A DNA stretch of 63,126 nt from Chromera velia (taxonomy: Eukaryota; Sar; Chromeraceae). Every line of letters begins with the position of its first letter. Within the stretch, counting starts at the first letter, position 1. The stretch covers positions 1-63,126 of the forward strand of contig JAHBMJ010003984.1 of assembly GCA_018398765.1 (NCBI GenBank), read 5' to 3'. Below the pieces are notes generated by a model, which was given only the letters and a program-made list of their open reading frames with translations, searched no databases and had not been told where the DNA came from. The translations under genes and the position numbers were made by a program. Of the stretch, positions 45,055 through 56,700 are shown piece after piece.

Positions 45055-47970
45055 GGTGTGTGTGCGTGCGTGCGTGCGTGCGTGTTTCCGACCGCATTCG
45101 GCATTCCGTTCTTCTCCTGTATGTGTGCAGAAAGCGACCGAAGACATTCGGACAAATCGTTGACGCTTTCCAGGACAAGTGGAATCACCTGATCCAGAGG
45201 AATGCTAGGGAGAAGGGACCGACGATGTGGGGTCCAGACGAGAAGCGGTGGGCCGGCACAGGCGTCAGACAGAAGCGTCACGGAGTGGCCCTTAAAGAAT
45301 GCAAGTCAGTCGCTTCATGAGCTTTCAAGTCAACAATCCATTCAGAGAGATAGGTACGGGATCAGAGGGGAATTGAACTAATCCCGCTTCTTCTCTTTCT
45401 CGCCGACTGCGCTTCGTCCATTGAAAGAGAAGCCGCCGCACAGGGAGAGAGAAGGTGGACAAAGCACTTGTGGCTGCTTTCTGTTTCTGCGTAGTCCCAC
45501 AGAAGTGCGCCCGCTACTGTACGACGGCAAGTACGTCAAAATAGCAAAGAAACACAATGAATGATTTGTTTTGAAGTCTTGTCCTCATCATCGATGCATC
45601 CATGTTGTTTGCATGTGCAGCAAAATTCACGGGAAGAATCACACGAAGCACAAGAACGAGCACATCGCACGAATGAGCGAAGAGAAAGAACGAAAGAAGA
45701 ACCTTGCAGAGATTCAGCAGGCAAACCCCGAAAACAAACCCCGTCGGAGACCCATCTTCATGGAAGACAATGAGGGTGCGGGAGACCTGGATGGAGGAGG
45801 GCAGGGGCCTGTAGGCCTCTACGGTGATCCCCTAGATGCGGGGGCCGACCGGGCGTTGACCGGTTGGTCCTCTTTCCGGTTTATCAACGAGGCCGCGTCG
45901 GTTGCCGCGCAGTCTGAGGCGGGGAGTGTCATCGGAGATCGTTCGTCCCTCCCCGCCATGGGCCCCCGCCCCCACCTTGAGGGGTCCCCAGTTCGCCCAG
46001 GGGAGGAAACCACAGCGTTCAACCAGACCTGGGATGAAGGGGTGTTCAAGGAGTGGGATGAAGAGCTAGCCAAAAGAGGGGTGATGGATGGAACCAAACA
46101 GCAGAAGGGGGAGTTTCAGGCGATGGGAAAGAAAAGTCTCTTTGGCAACCAGCCAGGCGTGGGGGTGGCACAGGAAGAGTTTCACCAAGCGTCTCCTAAG
46201 ATGATGTCCACAGAGACGCTGGGTATTTCAGGGTACTCTTCCCTCACCTGCCCCGCTGCAGATGCGTGTGAGCACAATCGCATTGAACAGGTGAGGAAAG
46301 CCAGTCAGTCCTCGAAGCACATGGAAAGCCTTGGGGACGTTGACTGTCCCTCCTCAGGGTCGAATGTTGCAGGTTCAATGGAAGAAGACGAACAAAAGGA
46401 AAAGGAGAAGGGGGAGGGCGAAATCACTCCATCTGCACAACAGCCAGCCAATGCCCCTCGTTTCAAAGTCCATCCGTATGACGCTCTTGAACGAGAAGAT
46501 GAACTAGAGCAGGTGCTTTTAGACATGTTTCTGAAGTCTCCAGATGAGTCGAGAGGTTCACCCGACCACTCGAGGGGCGATGGCTCCTTTCCGCCGTCTG
46601 CAGAGCAGTCACGGGGGGCGGGGGCTTTCGGCCTCAACGACGTTTTCCTTGCGCCTCGTGCGGGTGATGAGAGTCGGAAACTGCATTCTCGACTCTCCCC
46701 TGCCCCCCCCACCGCACCCCTAAGAGAACATCCTGAAGTAAGCACCGCCGGCTCCCCTTCCCTTTTCCCTTCCCCCCGACGAGGTGCGCAGTCCCCTTCC
46801 CCCCCCGCAGATGTTGACGGGGATCAAGACGCTGTTCCATCTCCATCCGTATCGCCTTCACAGAAGTCACCCGAACGACAGCAGTCACCTGAGAGGCAGC
46901 ACCCGCGGTTTGTGCATTCGAGGGCAGCAGTCAACGGGCAGGAGTTGGGAGCCTCTCGTTCTTCTTTTGAGCAACAGATCAAGGCAGCGATTGATCAGGA
47001 AGACACAGTCAGCAGCGTCGTGCCTCTGGGCGAGCCTGACACGATGGTGGAGAACCAGCGAGGTTCTTCCGGCAATGGAGAGGGGGCGGGGGAAGGGGGG
47101 GAAGCTGCCAGGGTGAGTAGCTTCGCTGAAGTAAACATCTTGCATGTGACTGGATTTCCTGATGTTGGTCCCGTTCTCGTCTCTGCCAATGCATTCCCGG
47201 AGGAGGGGAGAAAAGACGATTTGAGCGTCAGCAGAGAATCTCAAAAGGAAATGGACAAGGGGGAGAAGGAGAAGGCTTCATCCCGTCTTCCTCCGAAGTC
47301 CACTCTTTCGAGATGGCACGAAGCATTTACTGTGAATCGATCGAAAAACCCAAGAAACGCAAACGCGAACAAGGGTAGGGGTAGTGGGGTGTTTCACAAC
47401 TGCTTCTCTCAACCCGAGTCGACAGGCACGAGCGTGCGTTCCCGCATGGAGAGAGAAAAGATTGACCAGCACACTCTGATGATCAGCCCCCCTCTCCAGA
47501 CTGAATCCGCACCTTCCCCCTCCGTCCTTCCTCCGGATGCTGTGGCCTTTGCCATCCCCTCTCCTGTCCCCATTGAAGAGGAAGGACAAGAGGGGAAAGC
47601 CGTGTCCCCCTCTCCTTTTTCACAGGAAGCAGAAGTACAGGAACAGGCACCATCTCCCTTTTCTTCTCTACAGCAAGAGGAAGACCAACCTGAGACCGGG
47701 AGGGGTAAGTACACCGACTCAGAGATGGCGACTGTCGTGAGATACCCCACGCCGGGGGTCACCCTGCGCTCGGCTGTGTCTAAAAAGTCTTTGCAGCTTC
47801 CGGAAGCAGACGACGATGGGGAGGCGATGAAATCGGTCTCCATTGTGGAAAGTGAGAGGGTTCGGGAGGGGAATGCACAGGGGGGAGAGGAGGGAGATCA
47901 GCAACGGGATTTGGTAGAAGAAGGAAGTCGGTCGGGCAGTCAGCGTCAGTCTCCAAACGAGAGCACGTGA
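42906..47970 (+). CDS. Large low-complexity protein with CCCC cluster, at least seven exons (5' end unresolved)
   Basis: Exons 42906-42973, 43351-44043, 44135-44203, 44317-44852, 45131-45304, 45495-45530 and 45621-47970 join in frame with GT-AG introns and give about 1307 residues. The first visible exon encodes SDEANEKGGCCCCSFRKKKP. Four cysteines before a basic run are a likely palmitoylation/membrane-anchor site. Most of the protein is Pro/Gly/Ser/Glu-rich and probably disordered. Conserved-looking islands are YIWYADNEAPLNLEEAEQEE, RPKTFGQIVDAFQDKWNHLI and GKNHTKHKNEH. No domain is recognised. The true start codon probably lies in an upstream exon between 42400 and 42900. Intron 44853-45130 holds a (GT)n run. 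Confidence 0.65.
45020..45084. repeat. (GT)n/(GTGC)n microsatellite in an intron
   Basis: An alternating GT tract followed by GTGC units, inside the intron between exons ending 44852 and starting 45131. Confidence 0.9.
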
Positions 47971-49386
47971 AGGGGGCGCAGGGGGTGAAAAGCTGATGAT
48001 TGGCTCGCGGAGATGGAAGAAGTTGACAGATGGATAGAAAGATGTTGGGGGGGAGGGGCGAGGGGGGAGGGGAGGACTGTAGGGCAGCGGGGTGGAGAGA
48101 AGCAGTGAGAGCCAAGCGGAAGCAGATTCCATAGAAGATGTGTAAGGATTGGTCGAGGATTGCTGCCTCTTGCCAGAGCGATATCTACCAGCAAATCTAC
48201 CAGTACTGCCGATGCTTTTAATAGATATTTTGGTAAAAATATTTCAATCGATTGTAATTAATTAATGCTCTACGCTTTGGAAAAAAAACATAAAAAATAT
48301 ATTTAAAAAACTTTAATTTCTCCATTTTATTTAAAGAGAGACGTTTTGAATCTAGTTTAATCATTCTATAAAACTATACAAAACAATGGGGAATGTTGAT
48401 CATCTGTAGGTGTTGATTGATTGATTGCCAGTGATAGGTGTTGACTAAAGAAAAAATTAGAAAAAATGTCAAGAATTTAAGTAAACGATCCAAAGAGATT
48501 ATATAGTTTTTTTTCTTCTACTACTAAAGCTTGACAACACTTTAAAACAGTTCCGTACGCAAAACATGAAAAACACTCATGCAATACTCAAACAACAGTT
48601 TTGTAACTTCAAAAAAAAAAAAAATAATAAGGGGTCTGGAAGATTTTTTTCTTTAGCCGACGTCTAGTCTATGAAGATTTTTTTCTTTAGCGGACGCTCG
48701 GTCTATCATAAGATCGATTCACTCACACACACAAAAATAACAGATATAACCTTTGAATGTTTTTTCGTAGAAAGTAACCTTTGAATGTCTTTCTGGGGCT
48801 GGTCTTTAGTAATTGGAGCCTAGAATTGGAGCATTTTTATACGTGTTGGTGACAGTTGGTCCCGGTTGGTCCGGGGCTGCCATCTTGGCCTGGTCGGGAG
48901 TCTGAGCGTTCGGACTGCCTGCATGCGTGTTGAACGCCCCGGCTCACCGCGCGTGTATACGCAAGCTCCTGTCCGCGCCTCTCGATCATGCGTTTTTTTT
49001 TCTTGCCGATACGCTGAATTTTAAACACGCGCATGTGCTTGTATACATGCATGTCAGATTGCACGTGACAAGTATAATGAAATACTCAGTGAGGCGATTG
49101 AACTGCCCCGTGTCTGGACATGAATTGGCCGTATTTGATGCGTCTGTCCACTCTGACACCAGAATTTCAAGATACCAAAATCATCCAACTGCACAGAACA
49201 ATCTTCCTTCTGGGATGCGCTGTCAGACCCAACCTCCGCGTATTTGAGTGCGCATTGGTTTCCAGACAGGAGGCGGCATTTCAGTCGACGACGGCTCTTA
49301 CGGAAGCTCGGAGGCAACGAAGAAGGAGGCGTTGATACGAGGAAGCAAAGAGTGTATTGGCCGGATGTGCAGTTGAAGGCAAAGAG
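47971..49386. other. Intergenic, AT-rich between 48215 and 48720
   Basis: No gene seen. A roughly 35-bp imperfect tandem duplication (GAAGATTTTTTTCTTTAGC) lies at about 48637-48705. Upstream of the next gene, GCATGC-type palindromes occur near 48918 and 49046. Confidence 0.5.
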
Positions 49387-51111
49387 ATGTTCGAGAAGAA
49401 ACCTGGCTGGCTGCTTCTTGCAGTCGTCATCGCTTTGTCGGCCCTCAGCTGGCCTGTGCACACACGGTCAGCGAACACCACTAAAAGCACCAAAGCAGCT
49501 GAGAGAGCTCTTTTGTTGCTTTCATTTGCACCATGCCATAAGAATGTTCAAAACTCATGTTTTGTGCGTCCTGCATGTACCTACTGTGCAGAATTCTCCA
49601 AAAGCAAACAGGTGAGCCACGCGATGCGGACTGCATGTAGACAGGTTCTTTACACGTGAACGCGCTTGAATGCCAACATGCTCTGTAGTCTGACGCATCA
49701 GGGCCCCCCTTCCCGTCCTTTGTTGGTTCAAGGGGCTCTGCCGATCAATTCTCTTGGGTGCTGATCCTTTCGTTTTCTGCATGCCTTTCCACCTTGTTTG
49801 CCCTGTCTTCAGTTTCTTCTTCCCCTCGCTTCGTATCTTCTGAAGTTTATCGCTCGTTGGTTTGCGGCTTTGTTGCTTTCTGCATGGCTGGCCGTTTTGT
49901 CTTTGCGTTTCTCATGAGCATTTTCGTCCCCTCCAGTATAAGCCTTTTGGTCGCTGCTTTTGTTTTACCTCAGAGGATTTCTGTGGGCCCGACCTGCACG
50001 GCCCCACTGCCTTTCTCCTCCTCCAAAAAATTCATTCATTTTGAAGACTTGTATTCACTTGCGTTTCGAGCCAAAGCGGAGATGCTGAAGCATTTTGATA
50101 TATCCCCCCCACCTCTCAAATTGTTGTCAGACACGCAAAACCAAAGTCTTCTTGAAGGCGTGGGAACAGACCTAAACAGGTGCTGCTGCGATGAGAATTC
50201 TGGAGAAAACTGCTGCTTGTAAGTCTGCCTTGTTTATTTTCGGCAGGAGGGACAGACACGCCCTTCTTGCAGGGTCAGGCAGGTCGAACAACTAATTATT
50301 CAAAGCCAGGCGAGCAGAGCATATACCGCAGGGCCATGTTTCATGTGCCAGCTAGCGGACGTCTGTGCAATTGCGTGGGCTGGCAAGTTTCCGTTCGGGA
50401 ACCGCTTGGCATATGTGTACAAGTGTGTGTGAGTGTATGTGTGTGTGTGTGTGAGAGTGTATGTGTGTGTGTGTGTGNAGGAAGGAAGGAAGGAAGGAAG
50501 GAAGGAAAGGAAGGAAGGAAGGAAGGAAGGAAGGGAGGGAGGGAGGGAGGGAGGGAGGGAGGGAAGGAAGGAAGGAAGGAACGAAGGAAGGAAGGAAGGA
50601 AGGAAGGAAGGAACGAAGGAAGGAAGGAAGGAACGAAGGAAGGAAGGAAGGAAGAAAGAAAGAAAGAAACAAACAAAGAAACAAAGAAACAAAGAATGAG
50701 CGGAGGAGGGGAACAGAGGAAATGGGAGAGGGGGCGCATGCTTTGTTGGATAGCCCCTTGAGCCTTTTCAAACCCTCACAGGATGCGCTCGCCGTATCTT
50801 TGTTTGCTCATGATGTATGTGTTGGATCGACGCTTGTGTCTCTCTCCCCTTCCCTCTCCTTTGTTTTCCATCTTCTGACTGAATACTTCAGAAATCCCCA
50901 CGACATGAAAGTCTGTCCAAAAGGTTCCAAAAAGGCCCAGCTGGCAGATTGCGTCGCAGAGGTCAAGAAAGGGGTCGAGGCAGGCGATGCAAAAAAAGGG
51001 CGTCCGATCCCCTACTGCCCTGACGTCTGCTGCTGCTTGGGTGCGGACGACGATGCACAATGCTGCTCGTCAGTCAACTGCAGGGTGGTTCTGTCATACT
51101 TTCAGCTCTGA
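49387..51111 (+). CDS. Small cysteine-rich secreted protein, three exons
   Basis: Exons 49387-49611, 49974-50218 and 50892-51111 join in frame to give 229 residues. The N-terminus (MFEKKPGWLLLAVVIALSAL) is a signal peptide. Mature cysteines come in clusters: CFVRPACTYC, NRCCCDENSGENCC (split by the second intron) and YCPDVCCCLG with AQCCSSVNC. Many should form disulfides outside the cell or in the secretory pathway. A helical region around AEMLKHFDISPPPL separates the clusters. I do not recognise the family. The second intron (50219-50891) contains long GT and GGAA microsatellites and one N. Exon 1 could be shorter, since a weak donor lies within it. Confidence 0.6.
50426..50695. repeat. (GT)n then (GGAA)n/(GGGA)n microsatellite with one N
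   Basis: A GT tract of about 50 bases, an N at 50478, then about 175 bases of GGAA and GGGA units passing into GAAA/CAAA units. Predicted open frames here (Lys/Glu/Gly/Arg or Leu/Pro/Ser repeats) are artefacts. Confidence 0.95.
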
Positions 51112-52879
51112 CAAGTGTCTCCCTGCCGATGTCTCATCGTTCTCTTTTTCGCTGAGAAACATTGCACAGCTGGCGCGGTCACATTCTACTCTCATTTTTA
51201 CTTGACATCACTTGTGTGTGATTCTCACCCAAGCAAGATCCTCCATACGTAGCGAAAGGCTACACCTTCAACAGGCCTTGTAAGATCACTGTCTTAGCTA
51301 AGCCTCTGCGGCATCTGTCTCCCTGCCTGCATTCCTGACCGCAGAAACTCCGGAACTGGAAGTTCCATGTGTGGAGGTCCTCTGGGAGACTGGCAGAGGT
51401 CGGACTATCACAGGTGCATTTTCAAAGAAAACAACCAACTCCACGGCGAATGCAACTTTTGAGTGAGCAGTGATCCACTGAAGAGAAGATCGATGCCGCT
51501 TCTCCGCAGTGTCCTGGGAGTCTGAGACTGAACAACTTTTTGCAAGGTGCGGGGGAAAAACGAATAAGCTAAGCAACGATGTCCTGTGAACCGGGACTGC
51601 AGGTCACAATGTCGGGTGAGCACTTGCATGAAAAGAAGCCTCTTTCATTCCAACTGAGAAGACGGCAAGTGAGTACACAATTCTTCGTCTACAAGCCCCA
51701 GTCAATTCACCTTCGGGTCATTCACGCTGAGGCGTCTCCAACAACGCTACCAAAGGGAAAGAAAGAGGAGAGCGAGCCTCTCTCGGAGACTTCACGAGAA
51801 TCAAGCAGCAGTCTGCCAATCATGTCCTGTTGAAGTGCGTCACAAAATGAAAATGACAAGATGAGTTGGACTCCAGACTGGATGAAACCCATGAACTTCA
51901 AAAATATCAGAATAACCTATGAGAAGAGGCATGCACATTCAGGAGGTTTTCTTTCCGTTAACGTGTTTGTGCCTTTACCCTTCTCGGCCTTCCCCGTATT
52001 CAAGTTCTCTCTTCGATCTCCATCATGTCTTCCCTTACTTTTCATAAATTCCCGGGGCCAGGGGGGCAGTTTAGTAAAAACAAGTTATTTTAAATAGTAT
52101 ACAGCATGCATCATCAAACCTCTGGACATGTATATCATCTGATTAATAAATTTTTGTCTTACTTACATATCAAATTGTTAGGTAATTAACTTTTTAGGTT
52201 TAAATTTGAATTCAGTCATGTTTAAGTTTAGGCTAGAGTTTAAGTTCTATTCTATAAGTTTTATTCAACTTGAACTGCGGTCGCGATACGTACATACCTA
52301 AGTACATACATAGAATCTCGACATCACCGTGGCGGCTATAGCGCAGCAGTATTCTAGGCAGGAACTGTATTTCTTAAAAGCTAGCTGTCAGCTCTAGTGT
52401 CAGCTGGTAATATAGTAATACAGATAATCATGGTGTTTTAAAGTTTTATTTATTAGCTTTTATATATACTACTCAGCATACAATTCAATGAATTTCAATT
52501 TAGGTTTAAGTTTTACCATATCTTTGAATCTTAGTACAGTATAATACGTACACTGTACTTTAAAATTAACCTACTACGATACCAGGAATCGATCATAAAG
52601 TGTCATCAAGCATGTTATCGATCATTCTTAATTATTCTCTTAATTCAATCCCGTATGAAATCTTATGTAAAATTAACATGTTTTTCTTCATTTATTCATG
52701 TAATTTTAAATTGATAATACCTTTTGTACGTAACACATTCTTTCTTTTATATCGTCTGAATGTTTTATTACTTAATGAAATAAAAATCGCTTATTTGATT
52801 TCCTAAAGTAAAGCTCTTTCGGTTTGTCAATCGCATTCAAGACCAACTCCTCTTTCCAAAAGGGAGACCTCGGACCCTT
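51112..52879. other. Intergenic; no gene supported, AT-rich from about 52080
   Basis: Short frames at 51298-51833 on both strands lack family features. From about 52080 to 52800 the DNA is strongly AT-rich, apart from a GC-richer island near 52278-52350 (GCGGTCGCGATACG), which faintly recalls the block at 42212. Confidence 0.5.
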
Positions 52880-55800
52880 TCACTCCATGATTGCTCCGAG
52901 CTTTATGACTGCGGCTCGAAAGGTGTCAGGGCAGTCAAGCGTGAAATCATAATCTTGAAAAAGTTTGACGATTTTAGCAAGCGCCAAGAACCGCTCTTCT
53001 GAGCCCTCCTCTCTGTTTCCCTCCTGTGGAGGGATGGCTTTGTTGGACAAGAGACAGTCGCACACGACGGTTGCCCTGTCGATCAAGGATTGATCCACCC
53101 CTTCTTTCTTTGCGCAGAGGATGCCTGAACGCAGTTACAGATGTCAATGAAAGGGGAGAATGTGCCTTCACAAGGAAGCCCTTTCAACCCCACTTCCAAA
53201 GGCTGGCCCGGACTCCCCCTCACCGTACGAATGGTCGGCACAGCCCGGCTCCATCTTGTGCAAAAAGGTTAGCTCGGAGTCTGCTGAGTTGGCGTCTGGG
53301 AGAATGATAGTCATGGTGAAAACCTTCAAGTCCAATGGGAGGCTCGGGCCGAGCAGGTTCTGCTTGAAGATCTCTTGGAAATGCGTAGTGCAGATTGTCT
53401 TCGGGGAAAGTGCTTCGTTTGCCAAATACCGGAGTGTTCCCGAGAGCAGTCCGACCCCTGCAAGCGAGACAATTCACATTGAAACTCAGAGAAGCTACGG
53501 GATGAGCGAGAGAGAACGACTGAAATGCGCCAACCGTCCGAGCAGGAGGTCCCTTTGCCGAACTCGTCAAGGAGAAGAAGGGATCTTGGCGTGCAGTGTC
53601 GGAGGGCGCAGGACACCTGTTTGAGGTCGATTCCGAATGCCGAGTGATGAACGGTCGCAGAGTCAACCGTTTGGATTCGAGAGAACACCTTGTCGCAAAC
53701 TCCAATGACCGCACTCCTGGCGGGAACTGCAAGGCTCGTAAGCATTGACACACGGGGGTAGTGGGCTCACAAGAGGATCCTGGCCAGGTAATTTTGGTCT
53801 CAAACCGTGGGTCGACTGCTCACCTGCTGAACCGATGTGAGCGAGGAAGACGATGATTCCGATTTGCTTGACGAAGATGGACTTTCCACTGTAGTTGGCG
53901 CCTGAATTTTGTTAGGTGGACAATGAGTGTTTCCATGCACTCTCAGTCATCCGTGCAGCTTTGAAACCTAGCAGGAGCGGAGAGACTTTGCAGACATATT
54001 AGTAAAAGGTGGAAGTACCTGTGAGTACATGGACTCGGGTCCTGAGATCTGCGAGCTTTTCCTCCAGCCTTCGACAGTTGGTCTCTGGACTTCCAGAAGA
54101 TCCCGAAGCTGACTGTCCTCCGTCTTGCCGCACTACAGACGAATCCGTTCCAAGTCTGGACCTGGGAGGGGACTCCGCACCCTCGATGAAGATGGAATTC
54201 GGAATGAAGGGCGACTCGGACAAAACCTCAACGAGGGGATGCTGCCCCTCTTCAATCAAAATCAGGTTTCTCTCGGTCAATTCTGGAAGGGTCCAGCCGA
54301 ACTCAGTAGCAACCTTCGCCAGGGTGAGAATGCAGTCAAGCTGCGCTGCCAGATCTCCTGAGATTACAGAAATTCGCTCACAAGCATTAGGTGAGCATTT
54401 TCTACCACTCGCAAAAACTCAACGGGTTCCACCAAGCCACTCACCCGCTTCCACTAGGTCATCCTTGACGGATAAGACCTCCGATTGGAGAGTCTCGCAG
54501 ATCTGGGCCTCCTTGTCCAGAATGCGGGCTTGCAAATCCCCAAACTCTCTATCCAAATCTCGACAGCAGGGACTCTTGAAATACGCGTGGGTCTCGTTCA
54601 TGAAGACATAGTCCCTGCAGCCGACCATTCGAAGGCCAAGAATTGAAGGCTGCGTTTACAAAATGGTGAGGGCAAAGACAGGGAGCAGTCCCTACCAACC
54701 AAAGTGTTGAGGGCGGCAAGGGACGCTTGACGTCCGTGACTCCGGTCGGAGCCCCCTCAAGCGTCTCATGCAATTCCACTTCGATCAAGTATCCCAGGTG
54801 AGGAATGGGGCAGAGCATCGCGCTCTTCGGGACCCAGGTGGTTTCTGGCCTTCCCTCAAGCTGGTTGAGCTCTTTCACCGTGATGATCTCCAAGAAATTG
54901 TCCGTGTTGTTGTAATTGCTTGTAAGCTTCAAAGTAAAGACAACGTTTGAAGGCATGTTGGATTGATGCTCAATGGATGGTGTCCAATCCGTTTGGTTTT
55001 TCAAGAAGCAAAAAGCAACCAACCTCTTGCAGTTCTGCATCGACGTGCGGGTGAATTCGAAGGAAGTCTCTGGAGCCGGCCTCAAGCGACGCTCCAAAGT
55101 CAACAAAAGTATCCATCATGTTGCAAACAAAGTCCAGCGCCGGTTGCAGCTCCACAAGCCGGAGAAGCAAGACGCTCTTCTTGGTGATGACGGGAACTCC
55201 TTTCAACACGTCGATAATTTTTGACAACCGCAGGGAGCTCTCAAAGAGGTTTCGCCAATCCGTGACTTTGGCAGTTCGGCCGAGGTGCTTGTCGATATTG
55301 CGACGGAGGTCTTTCACGTAGCGTAGGTGCATGCTGATGTCTTCAATCATTTCACTCGCAGGCTGTTGCAAGAAAATCCGGACCGCTTTTTGTCGCCTTT
55401 GGAGAAGAGAGCTGTCGCGGCTTGGCTGCCGCATCCATTGTCTGCAACGAGACCGTCGCTGATGGCATTTTCTTTCGACAGCTTGGGTACAGGAATCAAA
55501 ACGCTCAGGAGAGGCAGAAAGAATCCCACCTCAGCTTGTTCTTTCCGGGAGCACTCTCCACGAACTGCTCAAAGAGGCCGAAGACAGATACCCCTTCCTT
55601 GGAGCGCCCAATCCCTTTGATTTGAGATGGATGGGCGTCTTCCTGGAAGATCTGGAGAGCACTGAAGGTGACGGCGTCGACCGAGACAAGCGAAGACAGG
55701 GCTGCATGCAAGCGAAGCAGTAAGGAACTTGTTCAAGCATTATGCACGGCATCGCAGACATTTCAAACAGAAAGCAGACTCTCATTGTTGGTAATGTATT

Positions 55801-56700
55801 CAGCCAGACTGTCTGAAAAAACCTCGAAACAAAGTATTTTTCAGATTCAGCCCTTTCCCTTCTTCTTACTGACCAAAGTGCAGAATTCGCTCAATCGTGG
55901 GCTGGTCGTCGAGTTCGTCCAAGAAGGTGCCCTTCGTGACGTTGGCTAACAACCCCCCTGCTGCTCGAACGGACTGCATCCCTTGTGTGTCCATATGAGC
56001 GTCTAAATTCGATTTCTGGTCGAACGACTGCATTTCCATGTCAAGCCCTGGGCCACTGCGAGGCCTGCCCTCATTTGAAGACCTTGATAGAGGCAAGCTT
56101 TGAAGGCGCTGCAGCGCAACTGCAAGGCACGTACCAAAACGCATTTGTGTGCCCATCACTTTCGGCAGAAAACACAAAAGACCCTGGTGCTTGAAGTGAC
56201 GGACCGCTGTACACGAAATCAGCTGCTTTGCTGATCACGGTTTCGCAATGAGAATCCACTTGAAACACCGGCTCTTTGGCGATGCTCAGGAGGGTACTAA
56301 GCGACTTGCTCGGTACGCAGCAGACGATCCTTTCTGGTTCGGCTTCGTGCAATAACATGGCTTTCAGAACGCGTAATTGTTCGCCACGGGCGTCGTTCAC
56401 CTCTGTCACGAACAAATTTCTTGGGGTGGATGACCTCCAATAGGCCAAGCCGAGGACCCCGGCTTCGATGCAGGCTGAAATGAAGACCTTGTGGTCGGCA
56501 ATGTCGTCTTCGTGATGCAAAGCGTGAGAGCTCCGCACGACAGGTGGACCTTGAGCCGAGTGAGATCTTGGGACATGGGAAGGCTGATGACTCGATGCCG
56601 GTGCCGAGCGAAGACTCGAAATCGGGGCATCTTGTCCTTGGTAGCTTGATCCACGGAATCGCTTCGAGAGTGGTTCCGCTTGAGGAGTGGCTTGGTGCAT
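52880..56700 (-). CDS. MSH5: MutS homolog MSH5, meiotic crossover factor, multi-exon
   Basis: Read on the minus strand from ATG 56700. The variable N-terminal part (MHQATPQAEPLSKRFRGSSY) leads into segments with the MSH5 core: MQSVRAAGGLLANVTKGTFL, SVFGLFEQFVESAPGKNKLR, the lever region near 55434-54970 (EMIEDISMHLRYVKDLRRNI), and ILIEEGQHPLVEVL with FIPNSIFI. The Walker A exon (about 53902-53822) reads GANYSGKSIFVKQIGIIVFL. The Walker B/D-loop exon (53751 to about 53550) reads SLLLLDEFGKGTS. DEFGKGT is characteristic of MSH5 rather than MSH4 or MSH2. The C-terminus ends at 52880. MSH5 pairs with MSH4 to stabilise recombination intermediates in meiosis, so a sexual cycle is implied. Exact exon edges in the first third are uncertain. 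Confidence 0.85.

Noticed and set aside
51298-51833. Short frames on both strands between the cysteine-rich gene and MSH5
   Set aside because: No signal, domain, or consistent splice sites; compatible with chance.
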